Positions 44,755 through 53,970 of a stretch of 64,000 nucleotides of DNA are shown here, one piece after another. Source of the stretch: Pyrinomonadaceae bacterium (lineage in GTDB: Bacteria > Acidobacteriota > Blastocatellia > Pyrinomonadales > Pyrinomonadaceae); assembly GCA_017983495.1 (NCBI GenBank), contig JAGOBH010000002.1, positions 620,001 through 684,000 of the forward strand. Direction: 5' to 3'. Numbering within the stretch: the first letter of the stretch is position 1; every line of letters begins with the position of its first letter. The notes beneath the pieces were generated by a model, which was given only the letters and a program-made list of their open reading frames with translations, searched no databases and was not told the origin of the DNA. Position numbers and translations under genes: made by a program.

Positions 44755-47091
44755 ATGTCGACCTGTCACGAATGCGGCTCCGAAGTGGCCGAACAAGACA
44801 TATTTTGCCCATATTGCGGTATTTCACTGCGTCCAATGCCCGTAGGTGATTCGCCGGCGGATGCATTCGAACGGACCATAGTTATCCAGGCTCCACCGGC
44901 ACCGGCGATACTTGGCGAGCTGCCAGATATCAACGCCGAACCACTATCCTCCGATCCGTCTTTAGCAGATGTGCCATCGCCACCGATTGAAGCAGCCGTC
45001 GACGAGCCAGGAATTGATACGAAAGAGGCGGTCGCTGACGAACCTGTAAGCTTACCGGTCGCTATGCCCGAGAAAACCGAAGAAGAGGTTTCGATGTCAG
45101 AGCCTAACGAGACGAGAGCAGAGGAAGACAGATCTTCTGAAGCTGAGCCGGAAGTCACGGCTGACTCGAATCCCTCAGATCTACTTCCGCCATTTGAGAC
45201 TGATGTTTCACATTTGGGGCTCGAACCGGCCAACGAAGAGCATTCTGCGGTCAATCACCTTGAAGAAGCTGCGGTCGAGCGTGAAGACGTCTTCCTCCTG
45301 GAAAATGAACCGGATTTGCCGCTCATTATTGAGGAAGTAGAAGCGCCTGCATTTGTTCACGCTGATCCTGATCCGATTTCTGACGCATCCGTACGTGATT
45401 CTGTAGTTATCGAAGAAGAACATCATTTTGAACTTGCCGAAGTCGGGGCGATGATCGACGTTGAACAGTCTATCGAGCCGGCCTCGTTGAATACTGATTT
45501 GTCTGCTGAAGATGCGTCGCGAAAATCCCAGGAAGGGGTGGTTATAGGTAGTTTGGCTTCGAGCGAGTCCGGCACACTGCACAATGCAGAAGGTATAGAT
45601 CGGGACAACCCGACAAATGGCGGCGATATCCCATCCGGCGAGATGTCTGACGCGGAAAAACATTCTTTGACGTCGCCGAATTTGGAGGGCAGTACCGATG
45701 GTCGAAAATCGGGTCTCAAACCATTGCCGGAAGGCACGCTTTTAAATTCTCGCTATCAGATCGTCAAGAAGATCGGTGGCGGCGGAATGGGTGCGGTCTA
45801 TCTTGCGATCGACCAAAATCTTGGCGGTACGCAGAGGGCCGTCAAAGAGATGGTTCAGTCGCACATCGAGGAAGAGCAACAGGCAAAGGCGATAGAGGAT
45901 TTTAAGCGTGAATCGATGATCTTGTCGACGCTGGACCATCCCTCGATCCCAACGATTTACGATTATTTCTACGATGCGGCGGAAGGTCGATTCTACCTCG
46001 TAATGAAATACATTTCCGGTGGAGACTTGGCAGCCCGTCTGCGTTCGGCTCCCGAGGGCCGAATCGACGAACGCTCTGTGACAGAATGGGCACTGCAGGT
46101 TGTTGATGTCCTTCATTACTTACATTCGCTGCCTACGACCATCGTCTATCGCGACCTGAAACCGTCAAATGTGATGATCGACGGCAACACGGGCCGGATA
46201 ATGCTCATTGATTTCGGGATCGCTCGGTCGATCAATCAGACACAGGAAAAGGGCGTGACAGCTGTGGGCACCATGGGTTACGCTCCTCCAGAACTTTTCA
46301 GTGGGCAAGTGGAACCGAGGTCCGATATTTATAGTCTCGGGTCGACGATGTTTCATCTTCTGACCGGGGCAGATCCTCAAAACAATCCGCTCCTTATCTT
46401 TGACTTCCAGAAGAATCCGCGTCCAAGACAGATCAATCCGCGGCTTTCGGATCAGATCGAACGAATATTGATGCGGTCTGTCGAGTATAGTGCCGAGGCC
46501 AGATTCTCAAGTGCACTCGAAATGAAGTTAGCTCTACAGATGCATCTTGAGGATCTGCGGAATGGAAACGTGACCTACGGCATCACCGAAGCTCCTGCGG
46601 CAGTAAGCCTTGCTAATCAGAACGTTTTTTGTGGATTTTGCGGCCAGCGCATTGTTGCTACGGATCTGTTTTGTGCATTTTGCGGTTCCAAGCAGCCACT
46701 TGCACAACACGGAGTGCACTCGGAGATCTACAGTTCCGGGGCAGTTTCGACCGCGCGCCTGGTCATAGACGGAACGAGCGAATTGATCGCTCCCGCTTAT
46801 GCCATAGAAAAAAGTGAGAATCTCGTAGGACGCCGCGATCCGACATCGAACATTTTCCCCGAGGTTGACTTATCAAAATACGACCCGCAGACAAAAATAT
46901 CGCGTCGCCATGCCCGTATCTGGCGTGACGGTACGGCATTTCTTGTCGAGGACTTGGGATCCTCAAACGGTACAATTTTGCTTTCATCGGTTAGTGATAC
47001 GTTGAGACTGGTCCCTCATCAGCCGCACCCGCTAGCTAATGGTGACCGGATCCGTGTCGGCGATACTACCTTGCACTTTATTGTTGGATAA
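44755..47091 (+). CDS. Zinc ribbon-Ser/Thr kinase-zinc ribbon-FHA protein
   Basis: A 778-residue cytoplasmic protein with no membrane span. Order: N-terminal zinc ribbon (CHECGSE, CPYCGISL, residues 4-23); a long acidic low-complexity region (about 30-325); a protein kinase domain (about 334-590) with GGGGMGAVY, Lys364, Asp467 in YRDLKPSN (Tyr465 replaces the usual His of HRD), Asp486-Phe-Gly and the APPE substrate-site motif; a second zinc ribbon (Cys626, Cys629, Cys640, Cys643); and an FHA domain (about 680-778) with SRRHARI and DLGSSNGT. The catalytic Lys and both Asp are present, so it should be active. The acidic tract may be a scaffold or autophosphorylation region. Neighbours include FHA proteins and a PP2C phosphatase. 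Confidence 0.92.
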   Translation: MSTCHECGSEVAEQDIFCPYCGISLRPMPVGDSPADAFERTIVIQAPPAPAILGELPDINAEPLSSDPSLADVPSPPIEAAVDEPGIDTKEAVADEPVSLPVAMPEKTEEEVSMSEPNETRAEEDRSSEAEPEVTADSNPSDLLPPFETDVSHLGLEPANEEHSAVNHLEEAAVEREDVFLLENEPDLPLIIEEVEAPAFVHADPDPISDASVRDSVVIEEEHHFELAEVGAMIDVEQSIEPASLNTDLSAEDASRKSQEGVVIGSLASSESGTLHNAEGIDRDNPTNGGDIPSGEMSDAEKHSLTSPNLEGSTDGRKSGLKPLPEGTLLNSRYQIVKKIGGGGMGAVYLAIDQNLGGTQRAVKEMVQSHIEEEQQAKAIEDFKRESMILSTLDHPSIPTIYDYFYDAAEGRFYLVMKYISGGDLAARLRSAPEGRIDERSVTEWALQVVDVLHYLHSLPTTIVYRDLKPSNVMIDGNTGRIMLIDFGIARSINQTQEKGVTAVGTMGYAPPELFSGQVEPRSDIYSLGSTMFHLLTGADPQNNPLLIFDFQKNPRPRQINPRLSDQIERILMRSVEYSAEARFSSALEMKLALQMHLEDLRNGNVTYGITEAPAAVSLANQNVFCGFCGQRIVATDLFCAFCGSKQPLAQHGVHSEIYSSGAVSTARLVIDGTSELIAPAYAIEKSENLVGRRDPTSNIFPEVDLSKYDPQTKISRRHARIWRDGTAFLVEDLGSSNGTILLSSVSDTLRLVPHQPHPLANGDRIRVGDTTLHFIVG

Positions 47092-47106
47092 TCAGAACTG
47101 ATTTTT

Positions 47107-47592
47107 ATGACGACCGAAGCAAAAGAAGTCCTGTCGGGCACGAGTGAGAGAATAATTGGATTTTCACCCGAGGAAATGCACGCTCCATTTTTTTTGCGGA
47201 TCGGAGCCCTACTAATCGACTACATGGTATTGATGATCCTACCGGTGCTAGAACTGTTTTCCAGTAAAACATTTGGGGATATGCATATTGTGACCGATCG
47301 GACGATCTGGTTTATTTCTGCAATTCTCTTTCTTTTTAATATTGTTGTTCTTCCTTCGTTGGCGGGACGGAGTATAGGTAAGATGCTGACGGGTCTTCGC
47401 ATAGTAAACCGGGATGGTACCATCCCTTATCATCGGACAATGTTCTTTCGACAAACGATTGGGCTACTCGTTTCCGCGGTAACACTTGGTTTGGGATGCG
47501 TATTGAGTCTTTTCAATGCTAAAGGCAGGGCCTTGCATGATTATATGGCGGGAACGGTGGTCGTGCAGGGCCGCAGGCGGGTAGTTAATTAG
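47107..47592 (+). CDS. RDD-family membrane protein
   Basis: A 161-residue inner-membrane protein with three hydrophobic segments. The family signature Arg then Asp-Asp-like positions appear as FFLRIGALLIDYMVLM in the first helix and SIGKMLTGLRIVNRDG before the third. RDD proteins are small and of unknown or transport-related function. Lies between the kinase (15 bp) and the phosphatase (6 bp), so it is part of the signalling operon; it could be a membrane anchor or target. Confidence 0.85.
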   Translation: MTTEAKEVLSGTSERIIGFSPEEMHAPFFLRIGALLIDYMVLMILPVLELFSSKTFGDMHIVTDRTIWFISAILFLFNIVVLPSLAGRSIGKMLTGLRIVNRDGTIPYHRTMFFRQTIGLLVSAVTLGLGCVLSLFNAKGRALHDYMAGTVVVQGRRRVVN

Positions 47593-47598
47593 AGATAA

Positions 47599-49257
47599 AT
47601 GGCGCATCTAGTGATAAAAAGTGCGGGAGTTGCGGACGAGCAAATTCCGCTGTCGCGGCTTCGAACTACGATAGGGCGGTCGGCACGCAGCGACGTGTGT
47701 ATTCCGGACGCTTTTGCGTCGCGGCTTCATGCTGAGGTTCGTCAAGAAGGCGACTCGTTTTGGCTTCATGACCTCGGTTCCGCAAATGGTACCCGCTACA
47801 ACGGTAATCCGGTCGCAGCGCCAATTCCTCTCGTTAGTGGCGGAATTGTTCAAATCGGCGAAACGGTGATTGTCTTTCATGACGATCGCGAGACGTTGCC
47901 TAGTATCAGCGCGACGTTGATTGGCGATGCGACGTCGGCGCTTGATCCGTCTAAAACGATCGCCCTTAGCGGAAAGCGTAATCCGACTATCGAATTTCTT
48001 GATTCGACGATGACTAGTCGTACCGACTTGCTTGGCCTAATAAGCAAGGTCGGCGTCGCCCTGCTTTCATCAAGCGGTTTGGACGAGACGCTAAATCAGG
48101 TAGCATCACTAGTTTTTGACGCTGTTCCTGCGGAACGCGTCGTCATCATGCTCCGAGACGAAAAGTCCGATGGGGGAATGCAGATCAAGGTTGCACGTGA
48201 ACGGGGCAAGGAAACTCCGCTCGAAGAGATCCGTATTAGCCGGAACATCATGAATGAGGTCGTCGAGAATGGCAAATCGGTCCTGACCTCCGATGCCCAG
48301 CAAGATCCCCGTTTTGCGAGCCAGACTATTGTCCTCCAGGGAATACGTTCGGTTCTTGCAGTGCCGCTCTGCGTTGATGAACGTCACATTTTGGGATTGA
48401 TCTACGCGGATTCACCAACATATGCGACTACATTTAAGGAAGAACACCTTGATATCCTCACAACGCTCGCATCGGTTGCATCAATTCGAGTTGAGAACGC
48501 GAGTTTACTTGACGAACGTCTGAATCGTGAGCGAATGGAACGCGAGCTTGAACTCGCGACTGAGATCCAGCAGCGATTTCAACCATCCGGTCCTCCGTCA
48601 ATAAACGGATACGAATTCCAGGGCATTTCCTTTTCCTGCTACGAGATCGGTGGTGACTATTACGACTTCATCCCTCGTCACGATGGAAAAATGTTGGTTG
48701 CTCTAGGTGACGTTTCTGGCAAAGGCACCTCGGCGTCGCTTCTGATGTCCAGTCTTCATGCCGCGATTCACGCTCAGGTGGCGGCAAAGACCCCAATCGC
48801 CGAGATGGTAACGTCGGTGAACGTTTACTTAGCGGAAAATACTCCAGCGAATAGATTTATAACGCTTTTTGTTGCCGAATTGGAGATAGAAACAGGTAGA
48901 TTCAGCTTTATCAATGCAGGCCACAATCCGCCATTGATCGCTCGGTCAGATGGGTCGATCGAGTTGCTCGCATCCGGCGGATTGCCACTCGGACTAATGG
49001 GATTTGCTCAGTATGAAACCGGACACGCTCATCTTGGTTCCGGTGATGTTCTGTTCATATACTCTGACGGAGTTTCCGAGGCGAACAACATTAACGAGGA
49101 CGAGTTTGGTATGGAGCGGCTAAAGGCGGTGATCAGCTCGAATGTCGGCCGCTCCGCTTCAGGTATTCGCGATAAAGTCGAATCGGCACTTTCCGATTTC
49201 ACCGGTACTGCAGCACCGAATGACGATATTACGCTTGTAATTGTAAAGCGGTTGTAA
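47599..49257 (+). CDS. FHA-GAF-PP2C (SpoIIE/RsbU-type) phosphatase
   Basis: A 552-residue cytoplasmic regulator. FHA domain residues about 20-95 (TIGRSARSD, SRLHAEV, DLGSANGTRYN); a GAF domain about 140-300; a short coiled coil (ERMERELELATEIQQRFQP), then a PP2C-type Ser/Thr phosphatase about 335-552. Metal-binding Asp residues are in EIGGDYYDF, LGDVSGKGTSASLL and the terminal NDDITLVIV. Such enzymes often act on anti-sigma-factor antagonists; here the kinase upstream offers a likely opposite number. The GAF may bind a small ligand or serve dimerisation. Confidence 0.92.
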   Translation: MAHLVIKSAGVADEQIPLSRLRTTIGRSARSDVCIPDAFASRLHAEVRQEGDSFWLHDLGSANGTRYNGNPVAAPIPLVSGGIVQIGETVIVFHDDRETLPSISATLIGDATSALDPSKTIALSGKRNPTIEFLDSTMTSRTDLLGLISKVGVALLSSSGLDETLNQVASLVFDAVPAERVVIMLRDEKSDGGMQIKVARERGKETPLEEIRISRNIMNEVVENGKSVLTSDAQQDPRFASQTIVLQGIRSVLAVPLCVDERHILGLIYADSPTYATTFKEEHLDILTTLASVASIRVENASLLDERLNRERMERELELATEIQQRFQPSGPPSINGYEFQGISFSCYEIGGDYYDFIPRHDGKMLVALGDVSGKGTSASLLMSSLHAAIHAQVAAKTPIAEMVTSVNVYLAENTPANRFITLFVAELEIETGRFSFINAGHNPPLIARSDGSIELLASGGLPLGLMGFAQYETGHAHLGSGDVLFIYSDGVSEANNINEDEFGMERLKAVISSNVGRSASGIRDKVESALSDFTGTAAPNDDITLVIVKRL

Positions 49258-49280
49258 GTATTAGTCACCGTTAAAACCTG

Positions 49281-49310
49281 TTGACCTTTTCCTGCCCAAT
49301 ATTCTACAAT
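49281..49310 (+). promoter_or_regulatory. Sigma-70-type promoter for the HD-GYP gene
   Basis: TTGACC (49281-49286) and TACAAT (49305-49310) are 18 bp apart, a close match to the vegetative consensus. It lies in the 86-bp gap between the phosphatase and HD-GYP genes, so the second half of the cluster can be transcribed independently. Confidence 0.6.
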
Positions 49311-49311
49311 A

Positions 49312-49337
49312 GGAGGTGGCGTAATCCTGCCGCCTCC
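49312..49337 (+). other. 5' UTR hairpin before the HD-GYP start
   Basis: GGAGGTGGC (49312-49320) pairs with GCCGCCTCC (49329-49337) around an 8-base loop, with one G-T pair. It begins right at the expected transcription start and stops 6 bases before ATG 49344, so the ribosome site is partly within or beside a stable stem. It lacks a T tract and so is not a good terminator; a stabilising or translation-limiting role is possible. Confidence 0.5.
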
Positions 49338-49343
49338 CCGTAG

Positions 49344-51155
49344 ATGCCTTCAACTCGTAAAAAGATCAGCCTCATTTATTTTGTCGTCGCCACACTCTTG
49401 GTCGTCGGCCTTGTTCCGGTTGTATTGACCGGGTGGTTTCTCTCGGATAAGACCGGCCGGGAACTTCGTTCTGCGGAGAATCGGTATCAGATCCAACTTG
49501 TACAAGAAAAGGCACGGCAGATCGAAATGTTCGGGAAGCGTAATGCTGACCTCGTCAGCGGTATTGCTAACGCAATAGAACTGTCGAACAACTCGGGAGT
49601 GTTTTCTAGCCCTCATATCGAAGCCAAACTTGGAGCCATCCTCGCCGAAAACCCCGATATTCTCGCGCTATATGTTAAACCGGACGATGGCGACTCACTC
49701 TCAGTCTTCCGTTCAACCGGCCTCAATCGCGATGATGTGGAGAAGATCGCCAGTGAAACAGAATCCGGCGACAAGAACGGCAGGGTTCGTATTGGTGAAC
49801 ATCAATACATCGGATCGTCAGGCGAGCGTGTGATCACGTTCGCGACGAATACGTCGGTCAATGGTTCATCATCTGCAAAGATCGTCTCAGTGGTCTCCTT
49901 GCGGGATATTACACGAACGACCGTTGGATTTTCGGCCGTAAAAGAAGAGGATCTGTGGCGGCTCGGACTACCGATCATTTTTGTTGTTGACGAGGACGGT
50001 AACGCCGTCTTTCATCCGGATAGTCGCCTCGCCGCCTCGGGTCGCACCCTCAATGACCTAAAGATAGTCGCGGAATGGCGTGAATCCGGCAGACAAGTGC
50101 AGTCTGCTCTTGTGCCGTTCAGTGCCGAGTATGAGGGTCTTACTCATGAAATGATCGGTGCCTATTCGACCGCCAGTGTCAACGCTGACAAATTCTTTGG
50201 CGTCATCACGATGCAGGACGAGCGCACGGCTCTTGCGTCGGTGGGCGAAATGCGAAATCAAACATGGCTGATCAGCATGGCCTTCGCGGTTTTTGCATTG
50301 ATCGCCGGGCTTGTACTGTCGCGTTTTATGACCGCACCGTTGTTGCACCTCGTAACGGCCGCCAAACGAATTGCTGATGGTGATTTTACGTCCAGGGTCG
50401 ATGCAAGGAATATTACCGAGATCGGTACGCTTGGCAAGACATTCAACATCATGACCGACAAGGTCGAGGAGCAAATTGCCAATCTTGCGAAGGCTGCCGC
50501 TGAGAATCGTGAGTTGTTCGTGGGAACTGTAAAAGCCCTTGCCGCGGCCATCGATGGAAAAGACAAATATACGCGGGGCCATTCGGAACGCGTTGCACGG
50601 ATCTCCGTTGCGATGGGCCGAAGGCTCGGAATGAACGAGGACGAACTGGATACTCTCAGAATGAGTGCCTTGCTGCACGACATCGGCAAGATCGCGATCG
50701 ATGACGCGATCCTGAAAAAGCCCGCAGCACTTACAGACGAAGAATTTGAGATCATGAAGACCCATCCGCAACGTGGGTATAAGATCATGTCACAAATCCC
50801 GGCAATGAAGGACTTTCTCCCGGGAATGTATATGCATCATGAGATGGTCAATGGTAAAGGCTATCCCCAGGGGCTCACCGCCGATCAAATACCCCTACAA
50901 GCGAAGATCATATCTGTTGCCGATACATTTGACGCAATGACGATAGACCGTCCGTATTCCAAGGGAATGGACCTGCCTTCGTCACTCACTCGCATAAGGA
51001 GCTTTGTTGGGACCCGATATGATCATGATGTCGTTGAAGCTCTCGTGGATGCGTGTGCGGCGGGCGAAGTCGCGAATGGGATCGTCCGGCAACTTGCTTC
51101 GATACGAGCTAGCGGTGCCGAAGACACAAAAGCTCTTGATCGGCTCGTAGCATAG
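49344..51155 (+). CDS. Membrane sensor HD-GYP phosphodiesterase
   Basis: A 603-residue inner-membrane sensor. TM1 about residues 9-29, a periplasmic dCache-type sensing domain (about 35-295), TM2 about 300-320, a HAMP linker (about 320-372) and a C-terminal HD-GYP domain (about 395-590). Catalytic residues are visible: His445-Asp446 in HDIGK, His498-His499 in HHEM, Gly506-Tyr-Pro508 (GYP) and DTFDAMTIDRPY. HD-GYP enzymes hydrolyse cyclic di-nucleotides, usually c-di-GMP. A periplasmic signal would thus lower or tune a cyclic dinucleotide pool. Own promoter plus co-orientation with the kinase/phosphatase genes. Confidence 0.93.
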   Translation: MPSTRKKISLIYFVVATLLVVGLVPVVLTGWFLSDKTGRELRSAENRYQIQLVQEKARQIEMFGKRNADLVSGIANAIELSNNSGVFSSPHIEAKLGAILAENPDILALYVKPDDGDSLSVFRSTGLNRDDVEKIASETESGDKNGRVRIGEHQYIGSSGERVITFATNTSVNGSSSAKIVSVVSLRDITRTTVGFSAVKEEDLWRLGLPIIFVVDEDGNAVFHPDSRLAASGRTLNDLKIVAEWRESGRQVQSALVPFSAEYEGLTHEMIGAYSTASVNADKFFGVITMQDERTALASVGEMRNQTWLISMAFAVFALIAGLVLSRFMTAPLLHLVTAAKRIADGDFTSRVDARNITEIGTLGKTFNIMTDKVEEQIANLAKAAAENRELFVGTVKALAAAIDGKDKYTRGHSERVARISVAMGRRLGMNEDELDTLRMSALLHDIGKIAIDDAILKKPAALTDEEFEIMKTHPQRGYKIMSQIPAMKDFLPGMYMHHEMVNGKGYPQGLTADQIPLQAKIISVADTFDAMTIDRPYSKGMDLPSSLTRIRSFVGTRYDHDVVEALVDACAAGEVANGIVRQLASIRASGAEDTKALDRLVA

Positions 51156-51185
51156 CTTTTCATATTGTTCGCTTATTCGGTGCTT

Positions 51186-52802
51186 ATGAACCCTGAACAG
51201 ACACAGGAAATATGGCAGGTTGATGCAAACGGGCAGATCTTTGAGACCGATTTTGCCGAAATGACGTCCTGGATCGACCAGGGCACGTTATTACGCGGCG
51301 ACAAGGTGCGGAAGGGAAATCTCCGTTGGATCGAAGCCGGCAGGGTGCCGTCGCTGATCGCCGTATTCAATGCTAAGGACAATGGGCAGCCCATTGCCCC
51401 GGTCATAACAACAACAAAATTAGAGCCTACTCAGTTAGCAGGCAGACCGCAGGCGACGCTGCCCACTCCAGGCACGAACCAAAGAGCGGATTCACTTCAG
51501 CCGCCATGCAGCATGCATCCTGACGTTCCGGCGGTCTTCGTATGCGGAACATGCATGAACGAGTTTTGCCGTGCCTGTCCAAGTTCGTACGGGGGAAATG
51601 TCAAGATCTGTCCATACTGCGGAGCGATGTGTAAACCACTTGCCGAGGCCTCGCAGGCGGAATATAGGGAAGTGCGAATACGCTCAGCTATTAGCGAGGG
51701 CTTTGGATTCGGTGATTTCATAAAAGCTCTTTCTCACCCATTTCGGTTCAAGACCAGTCTCGTCATCGGGGCCGTCATGTATATGCTGTTCACGCTTGGA
51801 CAGTCCATCGTTTCTGTCGGAGGGATCTTCATGATGGTTTCGGGTCTCTTTTGCTTACTGCTCGCAAACATGCTGACGGTGGGGATCCTGACGAACACGG
51901 TCGAGAATTTCGCTCAAGGAAGGTTGGATGAGAACTTTATGCCGTCGTTCGATGACTTCTCCGTGTGGGACGATGTCGTTCATCCTTTCTTCTTGAGTAT
52001 CGGCGTCTATCTGGCGTCATTCGGCCCATTTCTAGCCGTCGCTCTTATAGCGATCTTTATGATGATGGGTGCAGTGAAAACCGAGATGAACGCGGTGCAA
52101 TCAGACGCCGCACGAACTGCCTCACCGGGGCTTCCATACGCCGCGAACGCGGCCCAACAGAGTGAGCGAGTTCGCGAGATCCTCAAGAGAGATGCTGACG
52201 AGCAGCAGAAACGGGTCGCGGCGATGGATGACCCATCGGGTATTCCGGACCAATTCCCCACCCGAGGATCCGTTGCAGACGCCGATAGGTTTAACGAAGA
52301 TAATTTCGAGGAAATGAATCGGATGATCGGCGAACAGCGGAAAGCACAACTCGAGTCGGCCATAGGCAAGACGCCTGAAACCGTGGCGAAAGAACGGTCT
52401 GAATTACTTGGCAGCTTTCTAAAATATGGCACCTTTTTTATCCTCATGGGCGGAATAACGTTTCTCTGGGGTCTGTTTTATTTCCCGGCGGCCTGTGCGG
52501 TGGCGGGATATACGAGGTCATTCATGGCAACCATGAATCCGGCGGTTGGACTCGACACCATTCGCCGCCTGGGAGGTTCGTATGTACTCATCCTTGTGAT
52601 GGGGCTATTGTTGGTTATCGCATCCTCAATCGTCGGTGGTGTACTCGGCATGATCCTCGTTCCATTTGATATGCCGAGCGTCGGCAATTTACCGGCAAAG
52701 GCTATCGGGAGCCTTTTCGGATTTTACCTTTCGGTAGTATTCTCATGCATCATCGGATACGCATTGTTCAAGGCTTCAGATCGGCTTCAATTGGCTCGTT
52801 AG
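51186..52802 (+). CDS. GYF-like/B-box zinc finger multi-span membrane protein
   Basis: A 538-residue protein from ATG 51186 (a TTG at 51165 is not preferred). The first 60 residues (EIWQVDANGQIFETDFAEMTSWIDQG) look like a GYF_2-type domain, followed by a B-box-like zinc finger (about 110-155: CSMHPDVPAVFVCGTC, CRACP, CPYCGAMC). The rest holds about six membrane helices in two groups (about 195-300 and 410-530) around a charged cytoplasmic or periplasmic insert of about 100 residues. Function unknown; position at the end of the signalling cluster, followed by a terminator, suggests it belongs to it. Confidence 0.65.
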   Translation: MNPEQTQEIWQVDANGQIFETDFAEMTSWIDQGTLLRGDKVRKGNLRWIEAGRVPSLIAVFNAKDNGQPIAPVITTTKLEPTQLAGRPQATLPTPGTNQRADSLQPPCSMHPDVPAVFVCGTCMNEFCRACPSSYGGNVKICPYCGAMCKPLAEASQAEYREVRIRSAISEGFGFGDFIKALSHPFRFKTSLVIGAVMYMLFTLGQSIVSVGGIFMMVSGLFCLLLANMLTVGILTNTVENFAQGRLDENFMPSFDDFSVWDDVVHPFFLSIGVYLASFGPFLAVALIAIFMMMGAVKTEMNAVQSDAARTASPGLPYAANAAQQSERVREILKRDADEQQKRVAAMDDPSGIPDQFPTRGSVADADRFNEDNFEEMNRMIGEQRKAQLESAIGKTPETVAKERSELLGSFLKYGTFFILMGGITFLWGLFYFPAACAVAGYTRSFMATMNPAVGLDTIRRLGGSYVLILVMGLLLVIASSIVGGVLGMILVPFDMPSVGNLPAKAIGSLFGFYLSVVFSCIIGYALFKASDRLQLAR

Positions 52803-52823
52803 CATTGATCCGATCAATGTACG

Positions 52824-52859
52824 AATATCGCACGTTGTTCAGCGTGCGATATTTTTTTA
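52824..52859 (+). terminator. Intrinsic terminator of the signalling cluster
   Basis: An 11-bp perfect stem (AATATCGCACG / CGTGCGATATT) with an 8-base loop is followed by a run of T. It ends the transcript containing the HD-GYP and B-box genes, 22 bp after the last stop, and precedes ftsY. Confidence 0.93.
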
Positions 52860-52898
52860 TACTCTTAAGTTCGTTGCGGTGTTAATTAGGCAATAAAT

Positions 52899-53933
52899 AT
52901 GGCGTTCTTTTGGCGTAGAAAAAAAGAAGATACATTTTCGAGCTCGGTTCTCGGACTGGATAGGTCGGTCGAAGAGCTTAAAGCTCAGGAAGAAGCTGTC
53001 GAACGGGAGATCGGTGTACGGTTCACGAAAGCGATCGCTAAGACCCGCGATACGATCAATAATCGGCTCGACACGATATTCGAGGGACGGAAACAGATCG
53101 ACGAGGCGTTTCTTGACGAACTTGAGGAAATGCTCATCTCAACCGACATCGGTGTTGCCACGACGATGCAGGTCCTCGACAGCGTTCGTCGTGGCGTTTC
53201 TCGACAAGAGATCAACGATCTGGACGCTCTCAAGCGTGCTATGAAGCACGAGTTGCTTGGAATATTGCACCACTCAACAGAACGCGGAGTCGCGGATGAA
53301 CGAAGCATCGACGAGAGTATCAAACCATATGTCCTGATGGTCGTCGGAGTTAACGGCGTTGGTAAGACGACGACCATCGGCAAACTTGCTCAACGCATTA
53401 AGAACGAAGGAAACGATGTTCTAATCTGCGCGGCTGATACATTTCGAGCGGCGGCAAGTGATCAGCTCGAAATATGGGCAGATCGAGCCGGGGTTCAGAT
53501 CGTCCAGCAAAAGCAGGGAACTGACCCGGCTGCGGTGCTTTTTGACGCTCTGGCTGCTGCCAAGGCGCGAAATTCAGATGTACTCATCGTTGACACTGCC
53601 GGGAGGCTTCATAATAAGGCGAATCTGATGGCTGAATTGGAGAAAATGAAACGCATTTCGGCTCGAGAGGTTGCCGGTGCTCCGCACGAAACTTTGCTTG
53701 TGATCGATGCTGTTACCGGTCAGAACGGTCTTGAACAGGCTCGTCAGTTTATGAAAACAGCCGACGTTACAGGCATTGTGTTGACAAAGCTGGATGGCAC
53801 AGCAAAGGGCGGTATAGCCGTCGCCATTGCAAAGGAGCTGAATCTTCCGATCCGCTATGTCGGTATTGGTGAGCAGGTAGACGATCTGATGGTCTTTGAC
53901 GCGGAAAGCTACGTGAACGGACTATTTAACTAG
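52899..53933 (+). CDS. ftsY: Signal recognition particle receptor FtsY
   Basis: A 344-residue GTPase that docks SRP-ribosome complexes at the membrane. The N domain is helical (about 30-120); the NG GTPase core has G1 [10 protein letters not shown] (about 149-158), the insertion box [12 protein letters not shown]3 DTAGRLHNK, and G4/G5 [10 protein letters not shown]. The acidic A domain is very short (about 25 residues, basic first: FFWRRKKED), so membrane binding probably uses a reduced amphipathic helix. Monocistronic after a terminator. Confidence 0.96.
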   Translation: MAFFWRRKKEDTFSSSVLGLDRSVEELKAQEEAVEREIGVRFTKAIAKTRDTINNRLDTIFEGRKQIDEAFLDELEEMLISTDIGVATTMQVLDSVRRGVSRQEINDLDALKRAMKHELLGILHHSTERGVADERSIDESIKPYVLMVVGVNGVGKTTTIGKLAQRIKNEGNDVLICAADTFRAAASDQLEIWADRAGVQIVQQKQGTDPAAVLFDALAAAKARNSDVLIVDTAGRLHNKANLMAELEKMKRISAREVAGAPHETLLVIDAVTGQNGLEQARQFMKTADVTGIVLTKLDGTAKGGIAVAIAKELNLPIRYVGIGEQVDDLMVFDAESYVNGLFN

Positions 53934-53970
53934 ATTTAGCATCGCCGGTTCGCATTCGCTTGGGAACATT

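Noticed and set aside
44046-49332. Shared 13-mer CGTAATCCTGCCG upstream of the zinc ribbon-FHA gene and of the HD-GYP gene
   Set aside because: Many 13-base matches are expected by chance in a 64 kb window, and one copy is explained by the hairpin; not enough to claim a shared operator.
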